Source of the DNA: Flavobacterium sp.
GTDB taxonomy: Bacteria > Bacteroidota > Bacteroidia > Flavobacteriales > Flavobacteriaceae
Length of the DNA: 14,963 bases
Direction of reading: 5' to 3'
Assembly: GCA_003449615.1 (NCBI GenBank)
Contig: DMHA01000335.1
Span: forward strand, 1 to 14,963
Below, in pieces: positions 1 to 8,253 of this stretch. Position numbers and translations under genes: made by a program. The notes under the pieces are model-generated. The model worked only from the letters and a program-made list of their open reading frames with translations, had not been told where the DNA came from and did no database searches. Position 1 is the first letter of the stretch, and every line of letters starts with the position of its first letter.

Positions 1-5
1 TTTCT

Positions 6-54
6 CTGCTACCTGCTACCTGCCAACTGCCAACTGCTACCTGCTAACTGCCAT
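6..54. repeat. tandem heptanucleotide repeat, 7 units
   Basis: Seven consecutive 7-base units fit CTGCYAM: CTGCTAC, CTGCTAC, CTGCCAA, CTGCCAA, CTGCTAC, CTGCTAA, CTGCCAT. The array ends five bases before the stop codon of the minus-strand surface-protein gene, so it occupies that gene's 3' untranslated region, where a terminator would be expected. It may continue to the left of the window. Similar heptad arrays are scattered between genes in flavobacterial genomes. Their function is not known to me. No terminator hairpin is visible within it. Confidence 0.9.
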
Positions 55-59
55 CTTTT

Positions 60-3000
60 TCACCTCTTCAAAGCAAAATGTGATTTGAATATTTTGGAAG
101 TTCCTTTTTCGTCATATTCTACTGTAAACCAATAATCATCCGATGGAAGGGGTTGTCCATTAAAAATTCCGTCCCAACCCTCAGTTGAAGGCGAAATTTT
201 TTTGAGTAATTTTCCGTAACGGTCATAAATATGTATTGGTGCATTAGGATAAATCAAGGCTAAATGAGGAATATTCCAAGTTTCATTATGTCGATCTCCA
301 TTTGGGGTAAAAAATTTAGGATAATTGATGATTGCTACATTTAATGGAGCAGGGTTGCAATGTCCGTCTTTGTCTCGTGCAGAAATGATATGATTACCAG
401 GGGATACATTTATAAATATATTGCTTTCTTGAAACGGCTGGTTATCAAGTTGGTATTCATAATTCCCAGAATTAGACCCCAAAACATTTACCGAAACAAA
501 AGTTGGATTATCAAAAGCATCGCTGTATATAAGTTCTAAATAGGGAGTATATTTAATCACTCTTCCCGAAGCTGTTTTTGGACATAATGTTGATTTATTT
601 GTTGCCTTTACCTCGTAAGTACCCTCTTGAGTAGTTTTAATCCAGAATGTGTTTCCTCCATAAGGTTTCCCATCAAGTGTCCATTGAAATGTATAATTGG
701 AAGTATTTAAACCTGTATCTAAAGTAACTGGACTCAATATAGTACCCGTTTTATAGTCTTCACAAAGGTAATAATTGGCTTGTAATTTAGGCTCGGGCAA
801 AAGATTTACTTTCAATTTTAATTCAGTTACATCAAAGCAAGAAACGGGTACTGTATTGTTCTGCACTCTTATCCAAACCGAATCAGATAACGGTTTTTTA
901 TTTTGGTAGGTTGAAGGATTGGGTATGGGATTTTTTGTGTTTTCGGCATCATCCTTTGAATTATAAAACGTTAAGGTGAAATCAGCATCTGGAGTTTGTC
1001 CTTTCAACACTTCATTTCTAATAGTCGTTTCTTTCAAATTAAATTCAAAAATGCCATCGTTTGCTCCAAAGTTATCACATTTTGTAGTTGTTAATGGATC
1101 CACAGCATTGGCAACTGGTTTTGGGGCAACAATTAAGGTAAAAGGATTTTCATTATGACAAATTTTCCCTCTGCTTATTTCCTCGTGATAGACATAATAC
1201 GTTTTTAAAATAGGGGCATTTATTAAGGCATATATTGTTGTATTGGGGGCGATAATATTCCCAACACCATTTGGTCCTCCGGGTGCATCATAATAAAAAT
1301 TATCTGGTGTAGGTAGTGGAGGGAAAGTAAAACTTACACAATGAGACAATTGGGCTGGAGCCGGGTCAACCATTACGTTATTTATTGTAACTACAAATGA
1401 ACTTTCTTTATCACAACTTGAGTCATTTGGATTGGTAGCATAAATATATATGGTTTTGGTTTGTTTAACTTCATAATTATCAGGCAAAAGTCCCACGCCA
1501 TTAGGATTTTCATAGTATTTCCCATTAGTTAAAGGTGTCAATTTATAGGAGTTACATTCAGGACCTATATCCCCTCTAGAGTCTATTATTGGTCTTTTAT
1601 TGAAAGTAATCAAAAAACTTTTTTCATTGTAACAACCCACCAAAGTTGTTGAGGGTTTGTATATAAAAACACGAGTGTTGGTTGTTATTTTGTCAACATT
1701 GGGAATTAACTCTATATTTCCAGCAGTTAAAGGTCCTCCAGATTTGGTGTAATATTTTCCACCTTCGACTTGAGGAGATAATAAATAATCTTGTCCTTCG
1801 CAACGAGTTTCGTTTGAGGGTTCGGTTAGAAACGGTGCATTAGTAGTAATCGTGAACTTATCAGGGTTGCAAATAGCTCCTGGAACATAAGTATATATTG
1901 TTTTTGAAGTGGTAATTAGTCCAGGAGGAATAATATTTCCGCCTCCATTTGGAGCATCTCGATACTCGCCAACTGGTGCGGGAGTCAAATTATAGGACGT
2001 ACATACGTTTTTATCAGTCAAATTAAAAGTCCCTATACATACTGTAAATGTAATATCTGGAGATTTACAGCTTGCATTGGTTGCAAAAACATATAGTTTA
2101 GTTGTTTTTGTAATTGGCGAAACGGCTAATGTATAAACACCTGTTGTTGTATCGAAGGTGTAATAATTACCAACAGTCATTGGAATTAAACTATAAGACG
2201 TGCAATCAAACTCATCTTTAAAAGGACCTCCTGTAACTTTTGGAGTGTTGTTAATGGTTATATCTATTTGACCTTCAAGTATCTGACAAGAACTATTTAT
2301 ATCAGTTGATTCAAAATAGGTATATACTGTTTGTGAAGTAGTTATTGATGTACTTCCTCCAAAAAGTTCGATATTGCCAGAAATAGTTGGTCCGCCGGGC
2401 TTTGTAAAATAACGAATATCATAATTTAATTTTGGCAATAAATACCTATCACAAGCTATTTGATCTTTTACTGAAAGATCTAAGGATGTTACAATTTTAA
2501 CATTAAACTTTGTTTCATTAAAACAAACTAATGTACCTGTATTTTCATAATATATATATATTGTTTGGTCACTAGTAATTTTGTCACCAGCGGAGAGCAT
2601 TGGCAAGCCTCTGTTTGGTCCAGAATAATAATTGCCGGGGTTTGTTAGTACAGGAAGTGTATAGCTAACGCAAACATATTGGTCAGGAATTTTGTCTAAC
2701 GTAGGTCTTGGTCTTACAATTAAATCGAAACTTGTAATTTGAAAGCAAGTTGGGTCTATTTTATTAATAACTTTTGCAACTATTGTTTCGCCACCAGAAG
2801 TATAGGCTAAAGCTATATTTATTGGATTAATTCCCGCATTGGCATCAGCAATAGAACGGTAATAGGAAACACTATATATTGTTGGATCTTGTCCTCCTAA
2901 AATACTAGGGGTTTGTGAAGAAATAATGAAATTAGCTTTCTTTGAGTCAATTGTTGTTTCGCATCTAACAAGGTTTGTTGGTTGGTTGGCAATGGGTGCA

Positions 3001-4343
3001 GGGGTAAGTTTTAATTCAAATGACTTTGTAATGAAACAACCGGTGGTAATGTTTGCAATTCTAACCCAAATAGGTACTGGAAAATTTCCAGAATTTATGG
3101 TATAACTACTAGGCAAAGGATTACTGTTTGAATTAGCGTCCAATATAGAGGCATGATAACTAATTTGATTTCCAGGAACACTGACTATTGGGGTGTTATA
3201 GGACAAATTGAAAGTATAACTTGCTTGACTTGAATTACATAAAGGTAAGTCAACAGGGTCGGGAGTTACAACTGGTTTATTAAATTCAACGTTTATTAAA
3301 TCTATTGTTACTATACATTTTGATGAGATAATAGTATAAGTTAGTCCATAAGTTCCGGGTTGGGTTACTGTTAAATCAGGTGTGTTTCCGCCAATGGAAT
3401 TCCCGTTAAAAGTCCACTCAAAAGAATAGATTGTGGGATCTAATCCCGAAACAAGTGTATGAGAGCCTTTGTCACAAATGGCAGTTTTATTTGCAATAGT
3501 TAAATCTGGACCTAATACATCTTGTCCCACATTGAAACTATTTGCCCCTAAAAAAATTGCCGAATCAGCTTGATTATCTTCTCTGTCCGCTATTACCAGT
3601 TTGATGTGATAGGTGGTAAAGGGAATCAAGGAATTGGATGATGCACTCATCAAAACGGTTTGTCCGTTAAAATTTGTTGCCGATGTTGCTGCATTAGAAC
3701 CTCCGTTAAATACGCCAAAATAGTTTGCATTTACAGAAGTACAAGAAGAGTTATACAATGAATTCCGAATGGTCACTACCGAAATGGGGTCGGTTGAATT
3801 GGGTACAACTGCTAAATTAGTTGTAGTGCCAGTTGATTTATTGGTAAGTAAAAAAGCAAAAGCATCCGAAAAATCACATTGGAATGTACCGTATTCTTCA
3901 GAAGCAAATAAAAACTTAAAGTCAAAGTTGGGTGAAAAAGGCACAAAGTCAAATTCTAAAAACGTTGCATTAGTTGATTTCATAGTGATTCCTGCCTTCA
4001 AAAGTGCGTCTTCTAAATCGGAATCTTTTCCCCAAGCAACATTACCATCATTCAAATCTGTTGTATTGGGACCTGGCACATTCATCACATTTCCAGTACT
4101 CAAAATTACGCCACTCGAAAGCGGAAAATTAGGATTTGTATTTTCAAAATAGCCAATTCCGTTAGTCGATCCAAACTTTGTTCCCGTGCTCCAGTTAATG
4201 CTATTTACAGGAACACATAATTTTTGGACTAAAACATCCTTAACTAATTCATCAATAGTATATTTATTGGTATCCACAACAATTGACTGTGAAAAACATC
4301 CAAGCCCAAAAAGTGAAACTAATAGTAAAATGATTTTTTTCAT
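60..4343 (-). CDS. choice-of-anchor L domain protein with T9SS type B sorting tail
   Basis: A 1427-residue secreted surface or adhesin-like protein. Residues 1-19 are a Sec signal peptide (MKKIILLLVSLFGLGCFSQS). Residues about 25-275 match the choice-of-anchor L family, with the typical SSGVILSTGNV, FLFASEEYGTF and IADREDNQADSAIF stretches. Three modules of roughly 90 residues share an 'NPIP..Y...IWVR..N...CF' pattern, two before and one after a block (about 558-1065) of seven shorter modules with a 'C.SY.L.PL..G.YY...TIY.Y...C...F' pattern. The last 85 residues carry FFTPNGDRHNETWNI, IYDRYGKLL, GWDGIFNGQPLPSDDYWF and FKSHFALKR. This is the gliding-motility-associated (CHU_C, type B) C-terminal domain that directs export through T9SS and cell-surface attachment, usually via PorU processing. 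The ligand is unknown. It is monocistronic and divergent from argS. The ATG at 4343 gives a complete signal peptide. Confidence 0.93.
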   Translation of the reverse strand: MKKIILLLVSLFGLGCFSQSIVVDTNKYTIDELVKDVLVQKLCVPVNSINWSTGTKFGSTNGIGYFENTNPNFPLSSGVILSTGNVMNVPGPNTTDLNDGNVAWGKDSDLEDALLKAGITMKSTNATFLEFDFVPFSPNFDFKFLFASEEYGTFQCDFSDAFAFLLTNKSTGTTTNLAVVPNSTDPISVVTIRNSLYNSSCTSVNANYFGVFNGGSNAATSATNFNGQTVLMSASSNSLIPFTTYHIKLVIADREDNQADSAIFLGANSFNVGQDVLGPDLTIANKTAICDKGSHTLVSGLDPTIYSFEWTFNGNSIGGNTPDLTVTQPGTYGLTYTIISSKCIVTIDLINVEFNKPVVTPDPVDLPLCNSSQASYTFNLSYNTPIVSVPGNQISYHASILDANSNSNPLPSSYTINSGNFPVPIWVRIANITTGCFITKSFELKLTPAPIANQPTNLVRCETTIDSKKANFIISSQTPSILGGQDPTIYSVSYYRSIADANAGINPINIALAYTSGGETIVAKVINKIDPTCFQITSFDLIVRPRPTLDKIPDQYVCVSYTLPVLTNPGNYYSGPNRGLPMLSAGDKITSDQTIYIYYENTGTLVCFNETKFNVKIVTSLDLSVKDQIACDRYLLPKLNYDIRYFTKPGGPTISGNIELFGGSTSITTSQTVYTYFESTDINSSCQILEGQIDITINNTPKVTGGPFKDEFDCTSYSLIPMTVGNYYTFDTTTGVYTLAVSPITKTTKLYVFATNASCKSPDITFTVCIGTFNLTDKNVCTSYNLTPAPVGEYRDAPNGGGNIIPPGLITTSKTIYTYVPGAICNPDKFTITTNAPFLTEPSNETRCEGQDYLLSPQVEGGKYYTKSGGPLTAGNIELIPNVDKITTNTRVFIYKPSTTLVGCYNEKSFLITFNKRPIIDSRGDIGPECNSYKLTPLTNGKYYENPNGVGLLPDNYEVKQTKTIYIYATNPNDSSCDKESSFVVTINNVMVDPAPAQLSHCVSFTFPPLPTPDNFYYDAPGGPNGVGNIIAPNTTIYALINAPILKTYYVYHEEISRGKICHNENPFTLIVAPKPVANAVDPLTTTKCDNFGANDGIFEFNLKETTIRNEVLKGQTPDADFTLTFYNSKDDAENTKNPIPNPSTYQNKKPLSDSVWIRVQNNTVPVSCFDVTELKLKVNLLPEPKLQANYYLCEDYKTGTILSPVTLDTGLNTSNYTFQWTLDGKPYGGNTFWIKTTQEGTYEVKATNKSTLCPKTASGRVIKYTPYLELIYSDAFDNPTFVSVNVLGSNSGNYEYQLDNQPFQESNIFINVSPGNHIISARDKDGHCNPAPLNVAIINYPKFFTPNGDRHNETWNIPHLALIYPNAPIHIYDRYGKLLKKISPSTEGWDGIFNGQPLPSDDYWFTVEYDEKGTSKIFKSHFALKR

Positions 4344-4380
4344 TTGTGATTTTTATTAAACAGAAATATGATTTTATCGA

Positions 4381-4388
4381 CAAATTTA
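4381..4388 (-). promoter_or_regulatory. putative -7 element of the surface-protein gene
   Basis: On the minus strand the bases read TAAATTTG, a full match to the Bacteroidota TAnnTTTG element. It lies 37 bases upstream of the ATG at 4343, leaving a leader of about 30 bases. No TTG is found at the expected 17-20 base distance, so the -33 half is not supported. Confidence 0.4.
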
Positions 4389-4529
4389 AAAAAAATATTA
4401 CTTTTACTGTTGAAATTGACAATAAAAATAGAGTAAATTTTAATTAGTAAAATAAATATACTTTTCTTAAACGGATTTAAAAGAAAATTATTTCAATCAA
4501 AACAATAATCTATTTTGGGTTGAAATTCC

Positions 4530-4537
4530 TATATTTG
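4530..4537 (+). promoter_or_regulatory. putative -7 element of argS
   Basis: TATATTTG matches TAnnTTTG exactly and lies 22 bases before the argS ATG, giving a short leader of about 15 bases. The nearest TTG motifs upstream are only 7 and 12 bases away, closer than the usual 17-20, so the -33 half is missing or degenerate. The remaining divergent region (4344-4529) is very AT-rich and shows no other feature. Confidence 0.5.
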
Positions 4538-4559
4538 CAACCTTAAAATTAGTTCAAAA

Positions 4560-6338
4560 ATGACCTTATCACAAATTCTTATTCCCCCAATAGCAAAAGC
4601 AGTTCAAACTATTTTTAATGTTTCCATTAACAAAGTGGAATTTCAAACCACTCGCAAAGAGTTTGAAGGCGATATTACAATGGTAATTTTTCCATTATTG
4701 AAAGAAATCAAAAGTAATCCTCTTGAATTGGGCAATAAAATTGGAAATTATTTGGTCGAAAATGTTTCAGAAGTGAGCCGTTTTAATGTGGTGTCTGGAT
4801 TTTTGAATATCGTGATTTCAGATGAATATTATTTGACTTTTTTCAACGAAATCAGAAAAGAAGAAAAATTCGGTTTCGTGACTCAAAGTCCTGACTATAA
4901 AGCGATAATGGTTGAATACTCTTCACCAAACACGAACAAACCGCTGCATTTGGGGCACGTTCGCAATAATCTTTTGGGCTATTCCGTAGCCGAAATTATC
5001 AAGGCTTCGGGCAAAAAAGTTTATAAAACTCAAATCATCAACGACCGTGGAATTCATATTTGCAAATCGATGTTGGCTTGGCAAAAATTCGGAAACCAAG
5101 AAACTCCAGAATCAACAGGATTGAAAGGAGATAAATTGGTTGGGAATTATTATGTAGCTTTTGACAAAGCCTATAAAGAAGAAATCAATCAATTAATTGC
5201 TGAAGGGAAAAGCGAAGACGAAGCCAAAAAACAAGCGCCCATTATTCTAGAAGCCCAAGAAATGCTTTTGAAATGGGAAGCTGGAGATGTAGAAGTGATG
5301 GCACTTTGGAAAAAAATGAACCAATGGGTTTATGATGGTTTTGCCATAACTTATAAAAATTTGGGCGTCGATTTTGATCAATATTACTACGAAAGCAACA
5401 CTTATTTATTGGGAAAAGACGTAGTGAAAATTGGTTTAGAAAAAGGAATTTTTGAAAAAGACCCCGATGGTTCGGTTTGGATTGATTTGACTGACGAAGG
5501 TTTAGACCGGAAAATTGTCTTGCGTTCAGATGGAACAGCAGTGTATATGACCCAAGATATTGGAACCGCCATTCAGCGTGTGAAAGATTTTCCAGATGTG
5601 GGCGGAATGGTTTATACCGTTGGCAATGAGCAAGATTACCATTTTAAAGTGTTGTTTCTAATTCTGAAAAAACTGGGTTTTGAATGGTCTAAAAATCTCT
5701 ATCATTTGTCTTATGGAATGGTCGATTTGCCTTCCGGAAAAATGAAATCCAGAGAAGGCACTGTTGTCGATGCCGATGATTTAATGCAAGAAATGACCGA
5801 CACAGCTCAGAAAATTGCCGAAGATTTAGGAAAACTGGAAGGTTATTCAGAAGAGGAAAAATTGAAATTATATAAAACTATTGGTCTTGGTGCTTTGAAA
5901 TATTACATTTTGAAAGTCGATCCAAAAAAACGAATCCTTTTTGACCCAGCTGAATCGGTTGATTTTGCAGGAAATACTGGCTCTTTTATTCAATATACTT
6001 ATGCCAGAATCCAGTCGATTATTCGAAAGTCAAACTTTGATTTTTCTAATCAATCAGAAATAAATTCACTTCACGAAAAAGAAAAGGAATTAATCAAACA
6101 ACTCGAATTATTTCCCGAAGCCATTCAAAACGCAGCTCAAAATCATAGTCCAGCTTTGATTGCCAATTATACTTATGATTTGGTTCGTGAATACAATTCG
6201 TTTTACCAGGCTGTTTCTATTTTGGGCGAAGAAGATTTTGAGAAGAAAATATTCCGAGTACAACTTTCAAAAAAAGTGGCCGATACCATTGCATTAGCTT
6301 TTCAATTATTGGGAATTGAGGTTCCCGAGAGAATGTAG
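4560..6338 (+). CDS. argS: arginine--tRNA ligase
   Basis: Cytoplasmic class I aminoacyl-tRNA synthetase charging tRNA-Arg with arginine using ATP. The 592 residues are within the normal range for bacterial ArgRS. An N-terminal Add-1-type domain covers about residues 1-105. The catalytic Rossmann domain begins with EYSSPNTNKPLHLGHVRNN, where HLGH is the HIGH motif at about residue 130. A degenerate KMSKS equivalent is present as GKMKSREGTVV, and substitution in this loop is normal for ArgRS. The helical DALR anticodon-binding domain starts near SFIQYTYARIQSI and runs to the C-terminus. The ATG at 4560 sits just after a good -7 element. The gene is convergent with the next one, with only 16 bases between stop codons, and I see no convincing hairpin terminator there. 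Confidence 0.98.
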   Translation: MTLSQILIPPIAKAVQTIFNVSINKVEFQTTRKEFEGDITMVIFPLLKEIKSNPLELGNKIGNYLVENVSEVSRFNVVSGFLNIVISDEYYLTFFNEIRKEEKFGFVTQSPDYKAIMVEYSSPNTNKPLHLGHVRNNLLGYSVAEIIKASGKKVYKTQIINDRGIHICKSMLAWQKFGNQETPESTGLKGDKLVGNYYVAFDKAYKEEINQLIAEGKSEDEAKKQAPIILEAQEMLLKWEAGDVEVMALWKKMNQWVYDGFAITYKNLGVDFDQYYYESNTYLLGKDVVKIGLEKGIFEKDPDGSVWIDLTDEGLDRKIVLRSDGTAVYMTQDIGTAIQRVKDFPDVGGMVYTVGNEQDYHFKVLFLILKKLGFEWSKNLYHLSYGMVDLPSGKMKSREGTVVDADDLMQEMTDTAQKIAEDLGKLEGYSEEEKLKLYKTIGLGALKYYILKVDPKKRILFDPAESVDFAGNTGSFIQYTYARIQSIIRKSNFDFSNQSEINSLHEKEKELIKQLELFPEAIQNAAQNHSPALIANYTYDLVREYNSFYQAVSILGEEDFEKKIFRVQLSKKVADTIALAFQLLGIEVPERM

Positions 6339-6354
6339 TTTTTTTAAATTTCGA

Positions 6355-7188
6355 CTATTTTTTTCTTTTTTTTAATAGAATAGTTTCATTTATTGAAGCC
6401 AAAGACTCTTGCCATTTTTGTAGATTCAAAAAATAGATTTCTCTATATTTGGCAATGATATTTTGATGCTTGAACTGAAAATGATCATCCATTTCATAAT
6501 TCCAATTGTTGTCCCTGAAAATGGTTTCAAAATTGAATACATTTCCTACCAACATTTTATAATCAGTAAGCAAATCGAGCTGTTTTTTACAATGAAGAAT
6601 CGGCTTGATTTCTGCATTATAAAATGCCATTGCAGTTTCATTAATTGCCAATCCTTTTTCTATCCAATGTTGTTCTAAAGCTTCCTCTTCGTATTTGAAA
6701 AAATCCGTAATCAATTTGTCTGAAAACCAATCGGGTAACTGAACATTGGGCTTTATAGGTTCTGAAAAATCATTAGAATTGTATTGAATTTGCGAATTGG
6801 TAATCATCGAGGAATTATATAAATACCATTCAGAATCCATTATTAAATAAATCAATTTGCGGGTTCTGAGTTTCGCCAACCAAGTGCGATAACGCACTAT
6901 ATTTTTTGGGAACAATCCCGGGTCGATAACCATTTTACGCACCTTATTGCCTATTCGAACCTGAAGAATAGGCGCCACGTGATAGCCCCAATCTATTTTT
7001 CCAGTTGGCGAAACATTTTTTTTATCGACGAAAGTGATTAATCGTGAACTATTCATAGAATAGACCACAGGAGCAAAAGCCCATATTTTGCCACATTGAT
7101 AGCCTTTAGATTCTAAAAACGTTCGGATATAATGTGAAATATTATGACAATTGGCTTGTTGATACCCAAAAGGAATTCCTAATTGCAT
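6355..7188 (-). CDS. protein-glutaminase-like (papain-fold) protein
   Basis: Counting from the ATG at 7188 the product has 277 residues. A probable Cys-His-Asp triad is visible: C14 in ANCHNISHY, H70 in DWGYHVAP and D89 in VIDPGLF. This order and rough spacing match protein-glutaminase (protein glutamine deamidase) of Chryseobacterium and related papain/transglutaminase-fold domains, which hydrolyse side-chain amides of glutamine in proteins. No signal peptide is seen, so a cytoplasmic or intoxication role is possible, and the substrate is unknown. Residues after about 130 form an unassigned, mostly helical tail. The start is doubtful. The frame stays open upstream to 7287 and encodes a family-like N-terminus (KKLPLLTPRKASLIDLETAN), but it has no ATG, GTG or TTG; an ATC at 7269 would give 304 residues. 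A good promoter lies just upstream of that point. The function comes from motif resemblance only. Confidence 0.8.
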   Translation of the reverse strand: MQLGIPFGYQQANCHNISHYIRTFLESKGYQCGKIWAFAPVVYSMNSSRLITFVDKKNVSPTGKIDWGYHVAPILQVRIGNKVRKMVIDPGLFPKNIVRYRTWLAKLRTRKLIYLIMDSEWYLYNSSMITNSQIQYNSNDFSEPIKPNVQLPDWFSDKLITDFFKYEEEALEQHWIEKGLAINETAMAFYNAEIKPILHCKKQLDLLTDYKMLVGNVFNFETIFRDNNWNYEMDDHFQFKHQNIIAKYREIYFLNLQKWQESLASINETILLKKRKK

Positions 7189-7316
7189 AATTTCAGCAAA
7201 TAGTTTGTTAGCCGTTTCTAAATCAATTAGAGAAGCTTTTCTTGGGGTTAAAAGAGGGAGTTTTTTGATGGTGTGTTTAATTAGAATTTAATGTAATATT
7301 TGGCGACTATAGGCAG

Positions 7317-7344
7317 CAAAGTTATGTAAATCGCCAAAAATCAA
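7317..7344 (-). promoter_or_regulatory. promoter of the glutaminase-like gene
   Basis: The minus strand reads TTG (7344-7342), 17 bases, then TAACTTTG (7324-7317). This is a full match to the Bacteroidota TTG-N17-20-TAnnTTTG promoter and the best promoter in the window. Transcription would start near 7311, about 42 bases before the ATC at 7269 but more than 120 bases before the first ATG at 7188. That supports translation starting upstream of 7188. It also separates this gene's transcription from the transglutaminase operon ending at 7384. Confidence 0.65.
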
Positions 7345-7383
7345 GTTGTAACATATTGTGAAATTGTTATAAAATTTATGGTT

Positions 7384-8253
7384 TTAAACCACAGGCACCA
7401 CATCTACTTCTACCTTCACTTTATGCTCTCCTGAACTAAAAATAATTCCTTTTAGTGGCGAAACATCTGCAAAATCTCTTCCGTAGGCCGTTACAATATG
7501 ACGTTGTTGCGGAATCATATTGTTGGTAGGGTCAAATTCGCACCAACCCATTTCTGGAATATAAACCGAAATCCAAGCGTGTGAAGCGTCGGAACCTTCG
7601 AGTTTGGGTTTGCCTTTTGGTGGCAAAGTTTCTATGTAACCGCTCACATATTTGGCTGGAATACCAACGCTTCGCAAACTGGCAATCGCCAAATGTGAGA
7701 AATCTTGGCAAACGCCTTTTCGCTCTTTTAGGACAGTTTTTAGTGGCGTATTGACATTGGTTGCACCCGATTTGAACTGAAATTCGGTATATATTTTCTT
7801 GATTAAATCCAAAACCGCCTCAAAAAGTGAAGTATTGGGAAGTAAGCAAGTTTCTGCAAAAGCAATAATTTCGTCATCCCAACTGATGAATTGACTTGGT
7901 AGTTGGTATTGCAAAACTTCAATTTTCAAATCGTGATTCGTTTTGAATTTTATTCTAGCTTCCTCGCAACTAATTGGATTTAAAGGTTGTACTAAATTAT
8001 TCAACACTTCTATCTCGCTAGAAACAGTTACTTTTAGTGATTTATGCGATTCGTGAAGCGAAAAATAATGTTGGATGTTTCCAAAATAATCCGTTCTTGA
8101 ATAAATTTTTGATGGTTTTGGTTCAATTTCCAATTTGAAATTATTGCAAATTTGTTTGACAGAATTTCGAGGTTGCAAACACAAAATACTTTGGTAATTA
8201 TGCACTTCATTTATGTAGGTATAAAGTGTTTGGTGTTTTAACTTAAATTTCAT
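7384..8253 (-). CDS. transglutaminase-like family protein
   Basis: A 289-residue protein with the bacterial transglutaminase-like N-terminal beta domain (about residues 1-85, MKFKLKHQTLYTYINEV) followed by a transglutaminase core. The triad is visible as C182 in KGVCQDFSHLA, H225 in DASHAWISV and D241 in EFDPTNN. Core-family members are cysteine peptidases or amide-bond remodelling enzymes; cross-linking by this subgroup is not established. I chose the ATG at 8253, which overlaps the last 11 bases of the upstream gene in a typical translational-coupling overlap and begins at the conserved N-terminus. The ATG at 8280 would add nine unlikely residues. Together with the ATP-grasp/alpha-E gene it forms the conserved operon described by Iyer, Aravind and colleagues for predicted peptide synthesis and processing. 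Confidence 0.92.
   Translation of the reverse strand: MKFKLKHQTLYTYINEVHNYQSILCLQPRNSVKQICNNFKLEIEPKPSKIYSRTDYFGNIQHYFSLHESHKSLKVTVSSEIEVLNNLVQPLNPISCEEARIKFKTNHDLKIEVLQYQLPSQFISWDDEIIAFAETCLLPNTSLFEAVLDLIKKIYTEFQFKSGATNVNTPLKTVLKERKGVCQDFSHLAIASLRSVGIPAKYVSGYIETLPPKGKPKLEGSDASHAWISVYIPEMGWCEFDPTNNMIPQQRHIVTAYGRDFADVSPLKGIIFSSGEHKVKVEVDVVPVV

Noticed and set aside
3769..4152. Plus-strand open frame opposite the start of the surface-protein gene
   Set aside because: It lies wholly inside a strongly supported minus-strand gene and its product has no family features.
5734..5766. Apparent defect in the KMSKS motif of ArgRS (KMKSREG)
   Set aside because: Loss of the canonical KMSKS sequence is common in arginyl-tRNA synthetases and does not indicate inactivity.
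7379..7391. TGGTTT-T-AAACCA inverted repeat at the end of the transglutaminase gene
   Set aside because: The six-base arms leave only one central base, so no stable hairpin loop can form, and it overlaps the stop codon.
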